Shown: positions 1 to 10,085, counted from the first letter of the stretch. The stretch: DNA of 64,000 bases from Symbiodinium natans (GCA_905221605.1 CAJNDS010002185.1:62001-126000); one strand, 5' to 3'. Numbers and translations: made by a program. The notes: generated by a model from the letters alone, not told the origin.

Positions 1-1041
1 CTTTGGGGGCTATTTGGGGGGCTTTATGGGGGCGTTAGGGGCTCACAGTATTTGGGGGTCTGGGGGTGCACGGTTGAGGATGTAGCATTCGCGGGCTGAA
101 CGCGGTAGCGTAATGACATGCCCACCCCGAAACAACCTATACTCGCCAACAAGCTGAAAGTATGGGGGGTTCCAGAACTGAGTGGGTGCCCAGTTTGAGG
201 CTCATCCCTAAACCCGAAACCCTAAACACTAAACACTAAACCCTAAACCCTAAACCCTAAACCCTAAGCCCTAAGCCCTAAACCCTAAACCCTAAACCCT
301 AAACCCTAAACCCTAACCCTAAACCCTAAACCCTAAACCCTAAACCCTAAACCTACAATCAGGATTCCAGTTGGTGATAGGAGCACCAGCCAAGTGTCCA
401 TCGAACCCAGGCTATATGAGAGCAACCCTTCCTGCCGCAACCCATGGCCTGCCATCAATCACCCAGGCCAGGTTGCGTTTAGGGCTTCGGGCTTTGAATT
501 CGAACCCTAAGTTTAGGGTTTAGGGTTTAGGGTTTAGGGTTTAGGGTTACCCAAACCTTCACTTCCCCCCAATGCCCAGGTGTAGGGTCTCGCCTTCTGG
601 TGGGCTTCGGGCTGGGGAGCTTCAGGCTCGAGGTTTTCGGATTTACGGTTTAGGGTCCTTACGAAACCTCAAACCCCAGGCCCGAAACCCGAAAAAACCC
701 TAAACCCTAAACCCTAAACCCTAAACCCTAAACCCTAAACCCTAAACCCTAAACCCTAAACCCTAAACCCTAAACCCTAACCCTAACCCTAAACCTCACA
801 CCGGAACGAAGACTTTGCCGGCCGGAGGGCTAAGAAACCTGGCGCAACATCGCCGAATACTCCTCAAACTCTTCAACCTGGGCAGATCTCTGGCTCAAGC
901 ATGAGATTTAGGTAGTTCTCAAAATTCAGGTTTCTTGTTGGGGTCCTATATACTGCACCCTCAAAAGAAGGAACCGAAAAGGGACCCTAATTTAGAGAAC
1001 AGAACCCCCTATGTGGGGTTTATAGGATCTAGGGCTTTGGG

Positions 1042-1076
<35 letters not shown>

Positions 1077-2155
1077 CGTGAGGGATTCTTTCCGGAGTAC
1101 ACCCTGAACCCCCTAAACCCCCAAACCCCCAAACCCCTAAACCCCTAAACCCCTAAGCTGTAACACCTACATCCGAACCCTGCAGACCGGATAGGCGAAA
1201 TTGGACACCACACTGGGAGGGATAGCTTGAGGCTAATCCTAGGATGTTGAGCAAAGCTAATCTGATGGCCTGGATTACGTTTTATGTCTTTCTATTCTTT
1301 TATGTTATTTCTTTTTTCTTTTTTTGTGGGGGGGGGGGGGGGGGGGGTTAGGGCTTAAACCGTTCTAGGGAATTTTGGGAGGGTGGGGGGAGGGGACACT
1401 CAACCCTCAACCCTAAACCGATTCATTCAACTTGCCGCACAATTCCCAAACCGAGCCTACCTGGGGTCGCTTTCTTGAGGTGTGGTCCCTCACAGTTTGG
1501 CAGCACTAAACCCCTAATCCCCAAACCAAAACCACTAAACCCCCCAAACCACCAACCCCTGAACCCTAAACCATAAAACCACCCCCAAAAAAAACTCTAA
1601 ACCCTAAACTGAGAGTTGGGTTGAGAGGCTGAGGTTCCTGAACATAGGAAGGGAGCCTGGTGGTTCTTCAGGGGCACCCAAGATTAGCCCACAAAAGGCA
1701 GTAAACCCTAAAAGATAGTACTTAATGCCATGCTGTTTGCTATCAGAGACGAAAAGATACTTGTGGATTGGTGGACTGAGACATCACAGCAATGCTATGA
1801 TCAGCTGAACAATTGCCACACAGTTGCTGCAGATTATAAACTTCATGATGACTGCAACCTGGTTCCTAAGCCTTGTTCCCATGCTCGCAAACTTGCTAGA
1901 ACCGACCATTCTCCTTATCTCAACTTAGGGGTACCCTCAACCCTTTAAGCCCTCAACCCTACACCAGCATGTTAGTTGGGCATTCTGCGTGTCAAGGTGC
2001 AAAGGCGGTCTTAGCAGGGCCAAGAAAATAGGTAGTCTGGGTGAGATTCAAGCGCCGGTGTTGTGGGCTTTGGTGCAAGGGTCCGGGCGCGGGCCTGTGA
2101 TATGACCTAGCTAGCTCATGGTTGGGATAGTATTAAAAAATTAAATTTGTTTATT
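1..2155. repeat. Telomere-like tracts mixed with short unique blocks
   Basis: CCCTAAA tracts run about 187-352 and 690-797, and TTTAGGG at 508-547. A (GA)n microsatellite is at about 1046-1073, a C-rich CCCCTAAA-type stretch at 1105-1156, a T-run followed by 20 G at 1311-1347, and degenerate CCCTAAA at 1505-1610. The unique block 1690-1950 keeps a 72-codon plus-strand frame (1730-1948) with no recognisable domain. No gene is supported. Confidence 0.8.
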
Positions 2156-2296
2156 CCTTATTGGGTTTAAGTACCCTTCAAAATGTAAAATGCTACCCAA
2201 CTATGACCAAGCTATGGGGGTGGTGTGCAGTGAGAGAATGGAGATGACCATCCCTCAGCTCTGAATGGGGGTACCCTTTTAAGTCCAACAATAAGG
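2156..2296. repeat. Short inverted-repeat element (MITE-like)
   Basis: The left end CCTTATTGGGTTTAAGTACC and the reverse complement of the right end, CCTTATTGTTGGACTTAAAA, are alike, giving imperfect terminal inverted repeats of about 25 bp over 141 bp. Related sequence (TTTGTTT...CCTTATTGGGTTTTA...AAATGTAAAAT) recurs near 21190-21240, so this is a dispersed family. It has no coding capacity. Confidence 0.5.
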
Positions 2297-3454
2297 ATTG
2301 GTGTCTCTTGTTTTGGAGGGGGGGGGTATTTTAGGGCTACGCCTGAAATAACCCAATGAGTCTAAAGACCCTAAACCCTAAACCCTAAACCCTAAACCCT
2401 AAACCCTAAACCCTAAACCCTAAACCCTAAACCCTAAACCCTGAGCCCGAACTGGTTTGGGGTTACCAGGGGTCTGGTGCTGGGATCAGGGCCGAAACGT
2501 TCAACTTCCACTGGAGAAGGGTAGATGCAAAGTGCACCTGCGGCTCTCTTTGAAGTCAAGGGGTTTAGGGTTTAGGTTTTCGGGTTTAGGGTTTAGGGTT
2601 TAGGGTTTAGTTAGGTTTTCGTGCTCTAGGGCTCTCAGAAAACTTCTAGAATTGGGGCGAACCTTAGCCAGACCAAAACCCGACGACCCCTAAGCCCGAC
2701 CCTCAAAACCCGAAGCCACCAACACACCCCAAACACACCCTGACCCACCCGCAAAACCCTCAGAAAACCCTAAACCACCTGAACGCTCCATTGCCCTCGA
2801 AGACAGACCTAACACCCTGAGGAACCTAGACCCAGGAGTAACCTAGGAATACAAGGGAACCCCAAAACAAGGAACAAAGGGCCTACTCCTCCAAAACTAA
2901 GCCCTACTCTCGGGATCATCAGGTTTTGCGCCCAGATTGCCGCTAGGATCATTAGGATCATCAAGCCCTGTTTAGGGATAGGCTCCACTTGAAGCACCTG
3001 AAGCTTTTCTGACCTAAACCCTTAACCCTAAACCCTGAACCCTGAATTCTAAACCCTAAACCCTAAACCCTAAACCCTGAACCCTGAACCCTGAACCCTG
3101 AACCCTGAACCCTGAACCCTGAACCCTGAAACCTTGAAACCCAAACCCCTGCACAAAAGCCCACGGGACCGGAGCAAGCCCCGCTGAACAAACTTCGGGC
3201 TTTGGGGGGTTCAGGTCTCAGGGTTTAGGGTTAGGGTTTAGGGTTTAGGGTTCAGCATCTCTGGTCCAAGCATTCACTAAGGGTTTCTGTCATCACCCTA
3301 CGTGTTTGGCATCACCCCTCCCTCCCAGATCCCTCTTCATCTGAATTACATATCTTCTTTCTTACTTTAGTTGATCATTTAGCTCGCAACATTCTTTCTC
3401 GATTCGGCACCGTCTAGTCAATTCGGCACACGGATAATACACAGCCGCGTCGGT
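2297..3454. repeat. Telomere-like tracts and unique blocks
   Basis: CCCTAAA lies at about 2368-2444, TTTAGGG at 2562-2612, CCCTAAA grading into CCCTGAA at 3017-3135, and TTTAGGG at 3214-3252. Between them are unrelated blocks of 100-400 bp without a supported gene; the minus frame at 2809-2997 (62 codons) shows no domain. Confidence 0.8.
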
Positions 3455-4745
3455 TTTCGGGATTTTTTGACCAAAACCGAGCCTTCACCGGTTTCAAAAA
3501 CTTCCAATTTTTCAAGGTTTTTCAAGGTTTTTCAAGGTTTTTCAGAGTTTTCAATGTTTTTTAAGGTTTTCAATGTTTTTCAGGGTTTTTAAGCCTCAGT
3601 TCTGATGAAGGGCCGCCCCCCGCGACCTTTTCACAGCCTAGTTTTGGTCAAGGGGGGTAGTATTTTTCAATTTTAAAGGCAAAATAGTCTTCGGAGACCC
3701 CCCCTTGCCTCAAACTCCGACCCCCCTTGAGAGGGCAAGTTTGCCTCCAAAAACACCCCAAATGAGGGGGACCCCAGGATCGGCCCGGGTCCCTATTAAA
3801 AATGTGATTTTTTAGTACTGAAATCGACGGTCCCGGGTGGGCTCTCGTTTTCTGGATTTTTTCACCAAAACGGAGCCTTCACCTCAGGATTGCAAGTTTT
3901 TCAAGGTTTTTCAGAGTTTTTCAGTGTTTTTTAAGGTTTTTCAATGTTTTTCAGTGTTTTTAAGCCTCAGTTATGATGAAGGGCCGCCCCCGCGACCTTT
4001 CCACAGCCTAATTTTGGTCAAGGGGGGGGTGGTATTTTTAAATTTTAAAGGCAAAATAGTCTTTGAAGACCCCCCCTTGCCTCAAACTCCGACCCCCCCT
4101 TGAGAGGGAAAGTTTGCACCCCAAATGAGGGGGACCCCAGGATCGGGGGTGGCATTTTTCAATTTTAAAGGCAAAATAGTCTTCGGAGACCCCCCCTTGC
4201 CTCAAACTCCGACCCGCCTTGAGAGGGAAAGTTTGCCTCCAAAAACACCCCAAATGAAGGGGGACCCCAGGATCGGCCCGGCTCCCTATTAAAAATGCGA
4301 TTTTTTAGTACTGAAATCGACGGTCCCGGGTGGGCTCTCGTTTTCTGGATTTTCCGACCAAAACCGAGCCTTCACCTCAGGATTGCAAGTTTTTCAAGGC
4401 TTTTCAAGGTTTTTCAGAGTTTTTCAATGTTTTTTAAGGTTTTTCAATGTTTTTCAGTGTTTTTAAGCTTCAATGCTGATGAAGGGCCGCCCCCGCGACC
4501 TTTTCACAGCCTAGTTTTGGTCAAGGGGGGGTGGTATTTTTCAATTTTAAAGGCAAAATAGTCTTCGGAGACCCCCCTTGCCTCAAACTCCGACCCCCCT
4601 TGAGAGGGAAAGTTTGCCTCCAAAAACACCCCAAATGAGGGGGACCCCAGGATCGGCCCGGGTCCCTATTAAAAATGTGATTTTTTAGTACTGAAATCGA
4701 CGGTCCCGGGTGGGCTCTCGTTTTCTGGATTTTTTCACCAAAACG
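3455..4745. repeat. Large-unit tandem repeat (about 380-490 bp)
   Basis: A unit marked by ACTGAAATCGACGGTCCCGG recurs at 3817, 4310 and 4690, and a degenerate first unit starts near 3455. Each unit holds a run of TTTTTCAAGG/TTTTTCAGTG submotifs, then CTGATGAAGGGCCGCCC and a GGGGGACCCCAGGATCGGCCC stretch. The spacing of 493 bp versus 380 bp comes from a local partial duplication at about 4022-4255. Frames of 70-90 codons are open on both strands, including a Phe-rich plus frame. They reflect base composition, not genes. Confidence 0.75.
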
Positions 4746-4773
4746 GCCCCTCCCAGCCAAGAGGAAGCAAGTC

Positions 4774-5348
4774 CCCGGGCCTCCCTGGAATACTAAATTA
4801 CGAAGCCGGGCCTCCCCGGAATACTAAATTACGAAGCCGGGCCTCCCCGGAATACGAAGCCGGGCCTCCCCGGAATACTAAATTACGAAGCCGGGCCTCC
4901 CGGAATACTAAATTACGAAGCCGGGCCTCCCCGGAATACTAAATTACGAAGCCGGGCCTCCCCGGAATACTAAATTACGAAGCCGGGCCTCGCCCGAATA
5001 CTAAATTACGAAGCCGGGCCTCCCCAGAGAGGCCCCTGAACCCTAAATCCTAAATCCTAAATCCTAAATCCTAAATCCTAAATCCTAAGGGCCTCCCCGG
5101 AATACTAAAATACGAAGCCGGGCCTCCCCGGAATACTAAATTACGAAGCCGGGCCTCCCCGGAATACTAAATTACGAAGCCGGGCCTCCCCGGAATACTA
5201 AATTACGAAGCCGGGCCTCCCCGGAATACTAAATTACGAAGCCGGGCCTCGCCCGAATACTAAATTACGAAGCCGGGCCTCCCCAGAGAGGCCCCTGAAC
5301 CCTAAATCCTAAATCCTAAATCCTAAATCCTAAATCCTAAATCCTAAA
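4774..5348. repeat. 31-bp satellite in two higher-order copies with CCTAAAT linkers
   Basis: The unit is close to GCCTCCCCGGAATACTAAAT followed by TACGAAGCCGG (31 bp). About nine units (4774-5030) and seven units (5090-5285) each end in the same variant (GCCTCGCCCG, then CCCCAGAGAGGCCCC) followed by a (CCTAAAT)n tract at 5037-5090 and 5296-5348. The whole block of about 260 bp is therefore duplicated as a higher-order unit. CCGGG...CCCGG in each unit can form a short hairpin. Confidence 0.85.
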
Positions 5349-5706
5349 CGACCAAACCGGGAGTACGACCCCATTAAGGTTTAAATATACATAGGTAGAG
5401 AGGGTTTAGGGTGTAGGGTTTAGGGTTTAGGGTTTAGGGTTTAGGGTTTAGGGCGGGCTTGAGGTTGGGGGGTGTGGCTTGGAGTAAGTTCTTAATGCTG
5501 CAACCTATCACCTAGTTCCCCGCGAGCTCTGCTTGTGCACTGAAAGGCCTTAGGGTTTGGGTTGCCCTGTTTCATGTTAAGGGCACGGGGTGTTGGGATG
5601 GTTTGTACCGGTGCGTATGGATTCCCATTAGGGTCAACCGAAATACTACAGTCGAAGCTACTGACCCAGGACCCCGGAAGCCACAACTCAACCCTAAACC
5701 CCATAC
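5349..5706. repeat. Left flank of the retrotransposon
   Basis: A TTTAGGG tract is at 5404-5452. Unique sequence follows, and then ACCCTAAACCCCATACC immediately abuts repeat B2. No gene is supported; small frames on both strands carry no domain. Confidence 0.7.
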
Positions 5707-5966
5707 CCTTATTTTCCAAACAAAAATGTTTCACATGTATGAAAACATCGCCTGGCTGAAAGTACGCGATCCATCGATGTTATGCTCATTCATTGGTGTT
5801 CCATGCACGGCAATGCTATTCACATGCACCGACTGCAATGACATGCACCCTCACGCTAACACGACTGAAGCTTATGCACTGGCATCTTTTCCAAGGAAGG
5901 GGATTTGCTGTGTCTGCTTCCATCCGAGATCTGTCCTCTGCAGGTGTGTGAGAAACGAAAGCTCCC
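5707..5966 (-). repeat. Split direct repeat B2 (3' end of the retrotransposon)
   Basis: This is the second 260-bp copy of B and forms the outer 3' terminus of the element. The outer edge (plus strand) is CCTTATTTTCC at 5707-5717, preceded by host sequence containing ACCCTAAACCCC. The inner edge is GAAAGCTCCC, where similarity to B1 stops abruptly. Confidence 0.85.
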
Positions 5967-6398
5967 CCGTGAAACGCTACACAAAGTGCTGAAAGCAGAG
6001 TTCTCTGCTGCACTCAGCGGTTCCGCCTAAGTGAGCGGCCTGTCAATGGTTGAGTTGAACAACGAAGTGCACACATGTTCCGAGGTGCACCGGTAGATCG
6101 CTGAGGTTCGTGCTGTAAGGCACATGACGACCCTGCATTTCCAAGCGGAAACTGGAAGTACGTAAGTCATGCCCAGAGCGATGCCACACATCGTCAGCAA
6201 CCGCAAACTTGACGTCGTCAACTGTTCCTGTGGTCGCCACTCTACAAAGCACAACATCCACAACCGGCACATTGGTTACCATCACTGCCAGCCATTGGAT
6301 CCTTGATTCTCTGTTCGTCTCTTCATCAAGACCCGCTGTTCCGGCATCACGTTTCATCTCAACTGCCCAATGTAAGGCACAATTGGAGTGGGTGGGTG
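5967..6398. other. Unique spacer between A2 and B2 of the retrotransposon
   Basis: This 432-bp stretch is found once in the window and lies between A2 and B2. Short overlapping reading frames exist on both strands (longest about 104 codons, minus strand, 6043-6357), but none resembles a known domain. It could hold the 3' untranslated region and transcript end, or a fragment captured during replication. There is no telomere-like repeat inside it. Confidence 0.5.
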
Positions 6399-6548
6399 GG
6401 CAGAAAAATTTTCCCGGACCCTCTCCACGAGGGTTGTGGCTGAGAGGGCTGTGGCCAGTCTTCGTCTGAGCCGAAAAACTTTCTCATTCGTAGAATTCGA
6501 AAATTTTTCTCCGGAAAATAAAGGTTTGTACTTACAGCACGATTACCT
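6399..6548 (-). repeat. Split direct repeat A2 (internal, fused to B1)
   Basis: This is a 150-bp copy of A1 in the same orientation. The differences from A1 are one C/T, a CT-versus-AG dinucleotide, one G/A and one A/T. It abuts and shares the trinucleotide CCT (6546-6548) with repeat B1. In split-direct-repeat elements the internal B1-A2 join reproduces the B2-A1 junction of the circular intermediate, which is what is seen here. Confidence 0.85.
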
Positions 6549-6556
6549 TATTTTCC
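6513..6556. promoter_or_regulatory. Candidate recombinase site at the B1-A2 join
   Basis: Plus-strand motifs GGAAAATAAAGG (6513-6524) and CCTTATTTTCC (6546-6556) form imperfect inverted arms around a 21-bp spacer. The CCT at 6546-6548 is the trinucleotide shared by A2 and B1. The same CCT is the outermost triplet of the element at both ends (5707-5709 and 16927-16929). This is the geometry expected for the circle junction recognised by the tyrosine recombinase; the exact crossover point is inference. Confidence 0.55.
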
Positions 6557-6805
6557 AAACAAAAATGTTTCACATGTATGAAAACATCGCCTGGCTGAAA
6601 GTACGCGATCCATCGATGTTATGCTCATTCATTGGTGTTCCACGCACGGCAATGCTATTCACATGCACCGACTGCAATGACATGCACCCTCACGCTAACA
6701 CGACTGAAGCTTATGCACTGGCATCTTTTCCAAGGAAGGGGATTTGCTGTGTCTGCTTCCATCCGAGATCTGTCCTCTGCAGGTGTGTGAGAAACGAAAG
6801 CTCCC
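6546..6805 (-). repeat. Split direct repeat B1 (internal, 3' of the polyprotein gene)
   Basis: This 260-bp repeat matches 5707-5966 with a single difference noticed (CCACGCACGG here, CCATGCACGG in B2). It lies 46 bp downstream of the polyprotein stop codon and is joined to A2 through the shared CCT. Its plus strand stays open for about 87 codons in both copies; I regard this as an antisense shadow, not a gene. Confidence 0.85.
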
Positions 6806-6851
6806 TCTCTTGGTCGGGGAGAATGCAAGTCCCTTCCTTGGTCATGGGGTT

Positions 6852-9800
6852 TCAGGCCCCGCGCCCGACGAGCGAGTTCACCAGCTTGGCCATTTCCGCA
6901 AGAAGCACCTGGTCTTGGAACCTGCAATTGTGTGGCAGCCCTGTAAAGTCAAGGCGAGACGGGGCGTCCGCCACGTTGGATTTGCTCGGTACCCGAGCGT
7001 AGAACGGGATCATCTCAAGCTCCTGTTCTAACAATGCGCAAGCATTGCTCAAGAGGGTCAAAGCCTCTGAATCGCTGGTCAGCTTGAGGAGCGTTATGCG
7101 CGCCGCCTCATTGTCTAAGTAGCACATCACATGTTTCCCCCGCAGAAACTCTCGGGCTAGAATGAATAGCAGGAGAACAGCTATGCTCTCGAGCTCGTTG
7201 ATGACTTTAGACTTTCCTTGCAGAAGTTTCTCAGCAAGGTCATGCGGCAACACAATGCCAAACCAGCACAGGATGTGCCCCTCCTGATTGAACAGGACTG
7301 CTCCCAGGCCCATTTCGAGGCCTTGGAGTCCTTCTTGCGAGGCGTCCGTAAAAGCGTACACCGTCTCTGAGGTCTGGGCTCGCACTATCCTCGGCGACGC
7401 CTCGGCTATGTAGTGTCGTAGCCCCTGCAGTGCTGCGCAAAGGGAGGCTTGGTTTTGTCTCCTGACATATGCGGGGGCATTGATGATGTCAGAGATTCTT
7501 CTCATGAAGCCCTTCGGCAAGCGCCCAGAGAGTTGGCCCGCCACGAAGTGCAGCCTTCCCCTCAGTCGATTCCAGGTCTTAGGGCTTGAGGCTCCTTGCT
7601 CCTGAAAGGCTGCCAGGTCTTCGATGAGACTGTTGGTCCGCTCTGCTGTATTCTGGATTCTAATTATCTGCTTGCTGCTGTCTGTAAGGTCAAATTCGAC
7701 CCCCAAAGATCTGAAGACCTCCTGGAACGGCTGGGCCTTGTCTCCGTCTCTGTCAAACTCAAAGCCGAGCAAGTCTAGCAGAAAACATGCACTGGCCTCT
7801 GCGCTAGTGGCCAGCTGTCGTGTTGACAACAGTGTGAAGTCATCGTAAAAAGAGCTCCAAGGCAAGTGCCAAAACGTGTTTCCTATATGACAAATAGCCA
7901 GGCTGACCCTAATGAATGCATGGACCGCCGCCACAGCGCCGAATGGAAGGCAGAGAAGCCTAAAGAAGCGAACCTCCCCCGAATTGGGGTCCTTGACAGC
8001 CACGTAGGCCATGTTGAGTGCCTCTTCGGACAGTGGTAGTTGCCTATATGCTGATTTCAGGTCAATGGTTTTACCAAGCAGTCCTTGTCCTGCGTGCCTC
8101 AGGAACAATATGGCCGACGCTGCAATTGTCTCGATGTCATGCAACTCGATCTTCCCCATGCTCCCGAATGCCTCGTTGATGTGGCTCTGGGACAGGTCGT
8201 CAATCGGCCTGACCTTGTTTCCTTGTTGGATCGCAAAACGTTTGCTGACTACAGCTCCTTGTGGCAAGTCCTGCTCTCGGAAAGGTCCTTCCGACCAGCC
8301 TTTTGACACTTCATCGAGACTTTTCTGCCACAGTTCTTCCAAGAACTGAGATGAGTCCTCAACTTCCTTGATGACCTGGTGGTTCGTCTCCTGCGTCAGT
8401 TGGGACAGGTCCTTCAGGGAGAGGAATGCTGGACGAAAGTCGGTGGACCAGCCTGCCGGAAGGTCTAAATGCCCCACAAGATCAAAACCCTGTGCCAGGT
8501 CGTCTGCCACTGCCTTGTCGGCGTAGTGGGACGCTTCTAGCATCTCTTTGAAGAGCAGTATTCTCTTGTTACGGAGGCTGCTGCGGATGTGCTCGGGCAG
8601 CTTGGCTTTGAAGTCGTCCTCAGCTAACTGCAGCTCCTGGGCTCGCTGGAGCCATCTCCGTGACTGCGCGGCTCGAGTCTCAATCACCTTGCTTGCAGGC
8701 TGTTTAGAACACGCCAAAATTGCCTTCCGCAGGGCGGGTGGCACCCCGAGACACAGGTGTCGGGGGTGGCCGGCCAGTCGGGCTTTCGCCACAAATTCCT
8801 GTGGGTTCCACGGGACCTCCACCAGCACATCCGTCGCAGAAGACAGTAGGGGCGTCACTCTCAGCGCCGGGGCTCCTGGCGCCTTGAAGCCCGGGATCCT
8901 GTCCGGTGCCAACCACTGTGTAGTCTGGAGAGTACTACGGAGTTGGCCGGGCACTGTCCATCTGATTCGTCTGCGAAATTCGGGGATAACCTGAAACGAT
9001 GCAGCCCTTTTGGTCTTCGCCTGTGTCGTTACCACCCTGGCTCCTGAGGAGTTTGCGGGATCTGCCTCCAAGAGATTCAGACCATCCCGACAACCCTTCT
9101 GTGTCAGATGCTGCAGCAGCAGGGAAACAAAGTGCTTACAAAACTGGTGTGGATACGCAGTCTCAAGCTTTGTTGCGAGAACTCCCTCTTGCACTTTCCA
9201 GGGCAGGTGCTCGTGGGATCCATCACACGTGACAGCCAGGCCTGTGATGAGGTCGCTGTTGCACAGCAGGGCCGTCCGCTTCAATCTCGAACCTCCCATC
9301 ATGCAAAAGTCGCACTGGACCACGATCGCCTGTTCACTCCTGAGGATGTGTTCAATGGCGCTGCAATGCCAAAAGAAACTGCGATAGGGGTTCTCTATGA
9401 TTACCACAATGTCATTTTCGCAGCAGAAGTCCCAGATTCGGGCCGTGAGCCGGTAAAGCTCGTTAGCCTTTGCCACCCTTTCTGCATCGCTTGGGCCAAG
9501 GCCTGGGAGCCCTTCCGGGCACTCCACTGACCGCAAAGGACGCGGCTCGCCCTCCCCCGGAAACGGGATTTCCCTGGCCCTGCTGGATGTGCCGCAGGGC
9601 GGCGCCAGCCATACGGCGACCAGTCCTGGAGAACCCAGCCATTTCCACAGAAGACCTTGGTGCGACAACAGGAGCAAGTCCAGCTGTATGATCTTGCCCT
9701 TGCGCCTCGGCATGCGGACATTGTCTACTCCGACTGACCGCTTGAGGCCGGCTGAAGCAGCTGCCGAGGTAATCCCGGCCGACCCCGCGAAAATTTCCAA

Positions 9801-10085
9801 AACCCAACACTCCTGTATGGTCTGGGGCGCAGTACATTGCGCTTGTCCAGACCTCTGCGCGCCGTGATGACTCGCCTGAGGTGAAAATGCAGAAGCCTCG
9901 GCTGGAGGCTTGGAAAATTGTGGGATTGGCTCAGCCACCCGCTTGAGCGGGGGCTGCTTCTCTTGCCCTTTCGCAAAAGCAGCAGGGTACGAGTCCTTGC
10001 AGCTCTCTTCGGGCCTGTCCGCCTCAGAAGCGGGAAAATTGTTCTGTTCACAAAATTGGGCCGAACTGTCTCCACCCTCCCCCAT
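6852..10085 (-). CDS. Methyltransferase - reverse transcriptase - RNase H polyprotein
   Basis: This 1077-aa product is uninterrupted and starts at ATG 10083-10085. Residues about 95-325 form an S-adenosylmethionine-dependent methyltransferase of cytosine-C5 type: motif I IFAGSAG (98-104), motif IV APPC (161-164, with the usual catalytic Cys), motif VI IENP (230-233) and a SRLKRT stretch near 266-271. Residues about 600-810 are a reverse transcriptase: IDLKSAYRQ (Asp675), LPFG (713-716) and FYDD (746-749, the YxDD box with Phe first). Residues about 905-1045 are RNase H: FTDAS (Asp914), NELES (Glu965), LDN (Asp991) and NVADAPSR (Asp1040). It copies the element's RNA; the methyltransferase may mark or protect the element's DNA (inference). 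Classic DIRS elements carry an adenine-type methyltransferase after RNase H, whereas here a C5-type domain precedes RT. The gene begins 117 bp after the Gag-like gene. Confidence 0.9.
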   Translation of the reverse strand: MGEGGDSSAQFCEQNNFPASEADRPEESCKDSYPAAFAKGQEKQPPLKRVAEPIPQFSKPPAEASAFSPQASHHGAQRSGQAQCTAPQTIQECWVLEIFAGSAGITSAAASAGLKRSVGVDNVRMPRRKGKIIQLDLLLLSHQGLLWKWLGSPGLVAVWLAPPCGTSSRAREIPFPGEGEPRPLRSVECPEGLPGLGPSDAERVAKANELYRLTARIWDFCCENDIVVIIENPYRSFFWHCSAIEHILRSEQAIVVQCDFCMMGGSRLKRTALLCNSDLITGLAVTCDGSHEHLPWKVQEGVLATKLETAYPHQFCKHFVSLLLQHLTQKGCRDGLNLLEADPANSSGARVVTTQAKTKRAASFQVIPEFRRRIRWTVPGQLRSTLQTTQWLAPDRIPGFKAPGAPALRVTPLLSSATDVLVEVPWNPQEFVAKARLAGHPRHLCLGVPPALRKAILACSKQPASKVIETRAAQSRRWLQRAQELQLAEDDFKAKLPEHIRSSLRNKRILLFKEMLEASHYADKAVADDLAQGFDLVGHLDLPAGWSTDFRPAFLSLKDLSQLTQETNHQVIKEVEDSSQFLEELWQKSLDEVSKGWSEGPFREQDLPQGAVVSKRFAIQQGNKVRPIDDLSQSHINEAFGSMGKIELHDIETIAASAILFLRHAGQGLLGKTIDLKSAYRQLPLSEEALNMAYVAVKDPNSGEVRFFRLLCLPFGAVAAVHAFIRVSLAICHIGNTFWHLPWSSFYDDFTLLSTRQLATSAEASACFLLDLLGFEFDRDGDKAQPFQEVFRSLGVEFDLTDSSKQIIRIQNTAERTNSLIEDLAAFQEQGASSPKTWNRLRGRLHFVAGQLSGRLPKGFMRRISDIINAPAYVRRQNQASLCAALQGLRHYIAEASPRIVRAQTSETVYAFTDASQEGLQGLEMGLGAVLFNQEGHILCWFGIVLPHDLAEKLLQGKSKVINELESIAVLLLFILAREFLRGKHVMCYLDNEAARITLLKLTSDSEALTLLSNACALLEQELEMIPFYARVPSKSNVADAPSRLDFTGLPHNCRFQDQVLLAEMAKLVNSLVGRGA

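Noticed and set aside
1-360. Chromosome end at the left edge of the window
   Set aside because: The CCCTAAA tract at 187-352 is internal, flanked by unique sequence, and one of dozens of equal tracts in both orientations.
3837-4760. Phe-rich and Gly/Arg-rich frames of 70-90 codons
   Set aside because: They come from the TTTTTCAAGG tandem repeat and its complement. No domain, and both strands are open.
4774-5348. CRISPR-like array of 31-bp repeats
   Set aside because: The units are head-to-tail without unique spacers and the setting is eukaryotic; it is a satellite.
6043-6357. 104-codon minus frame in the A2-B2 spacer as a fifth element gene
   Set aside because: There is no recognisable domain, an overlapping frame of 81 codons exists in another phase, and there is no copy for comparison.
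6388-7002. 204-codon plus-strand frame through A2, B1 and the end of the polyprotein gene
   Set aside because: It is antisense to a well-supported gene and crosses repeat boundaries. The B part is open in both copies only because the copies are nearly identical.
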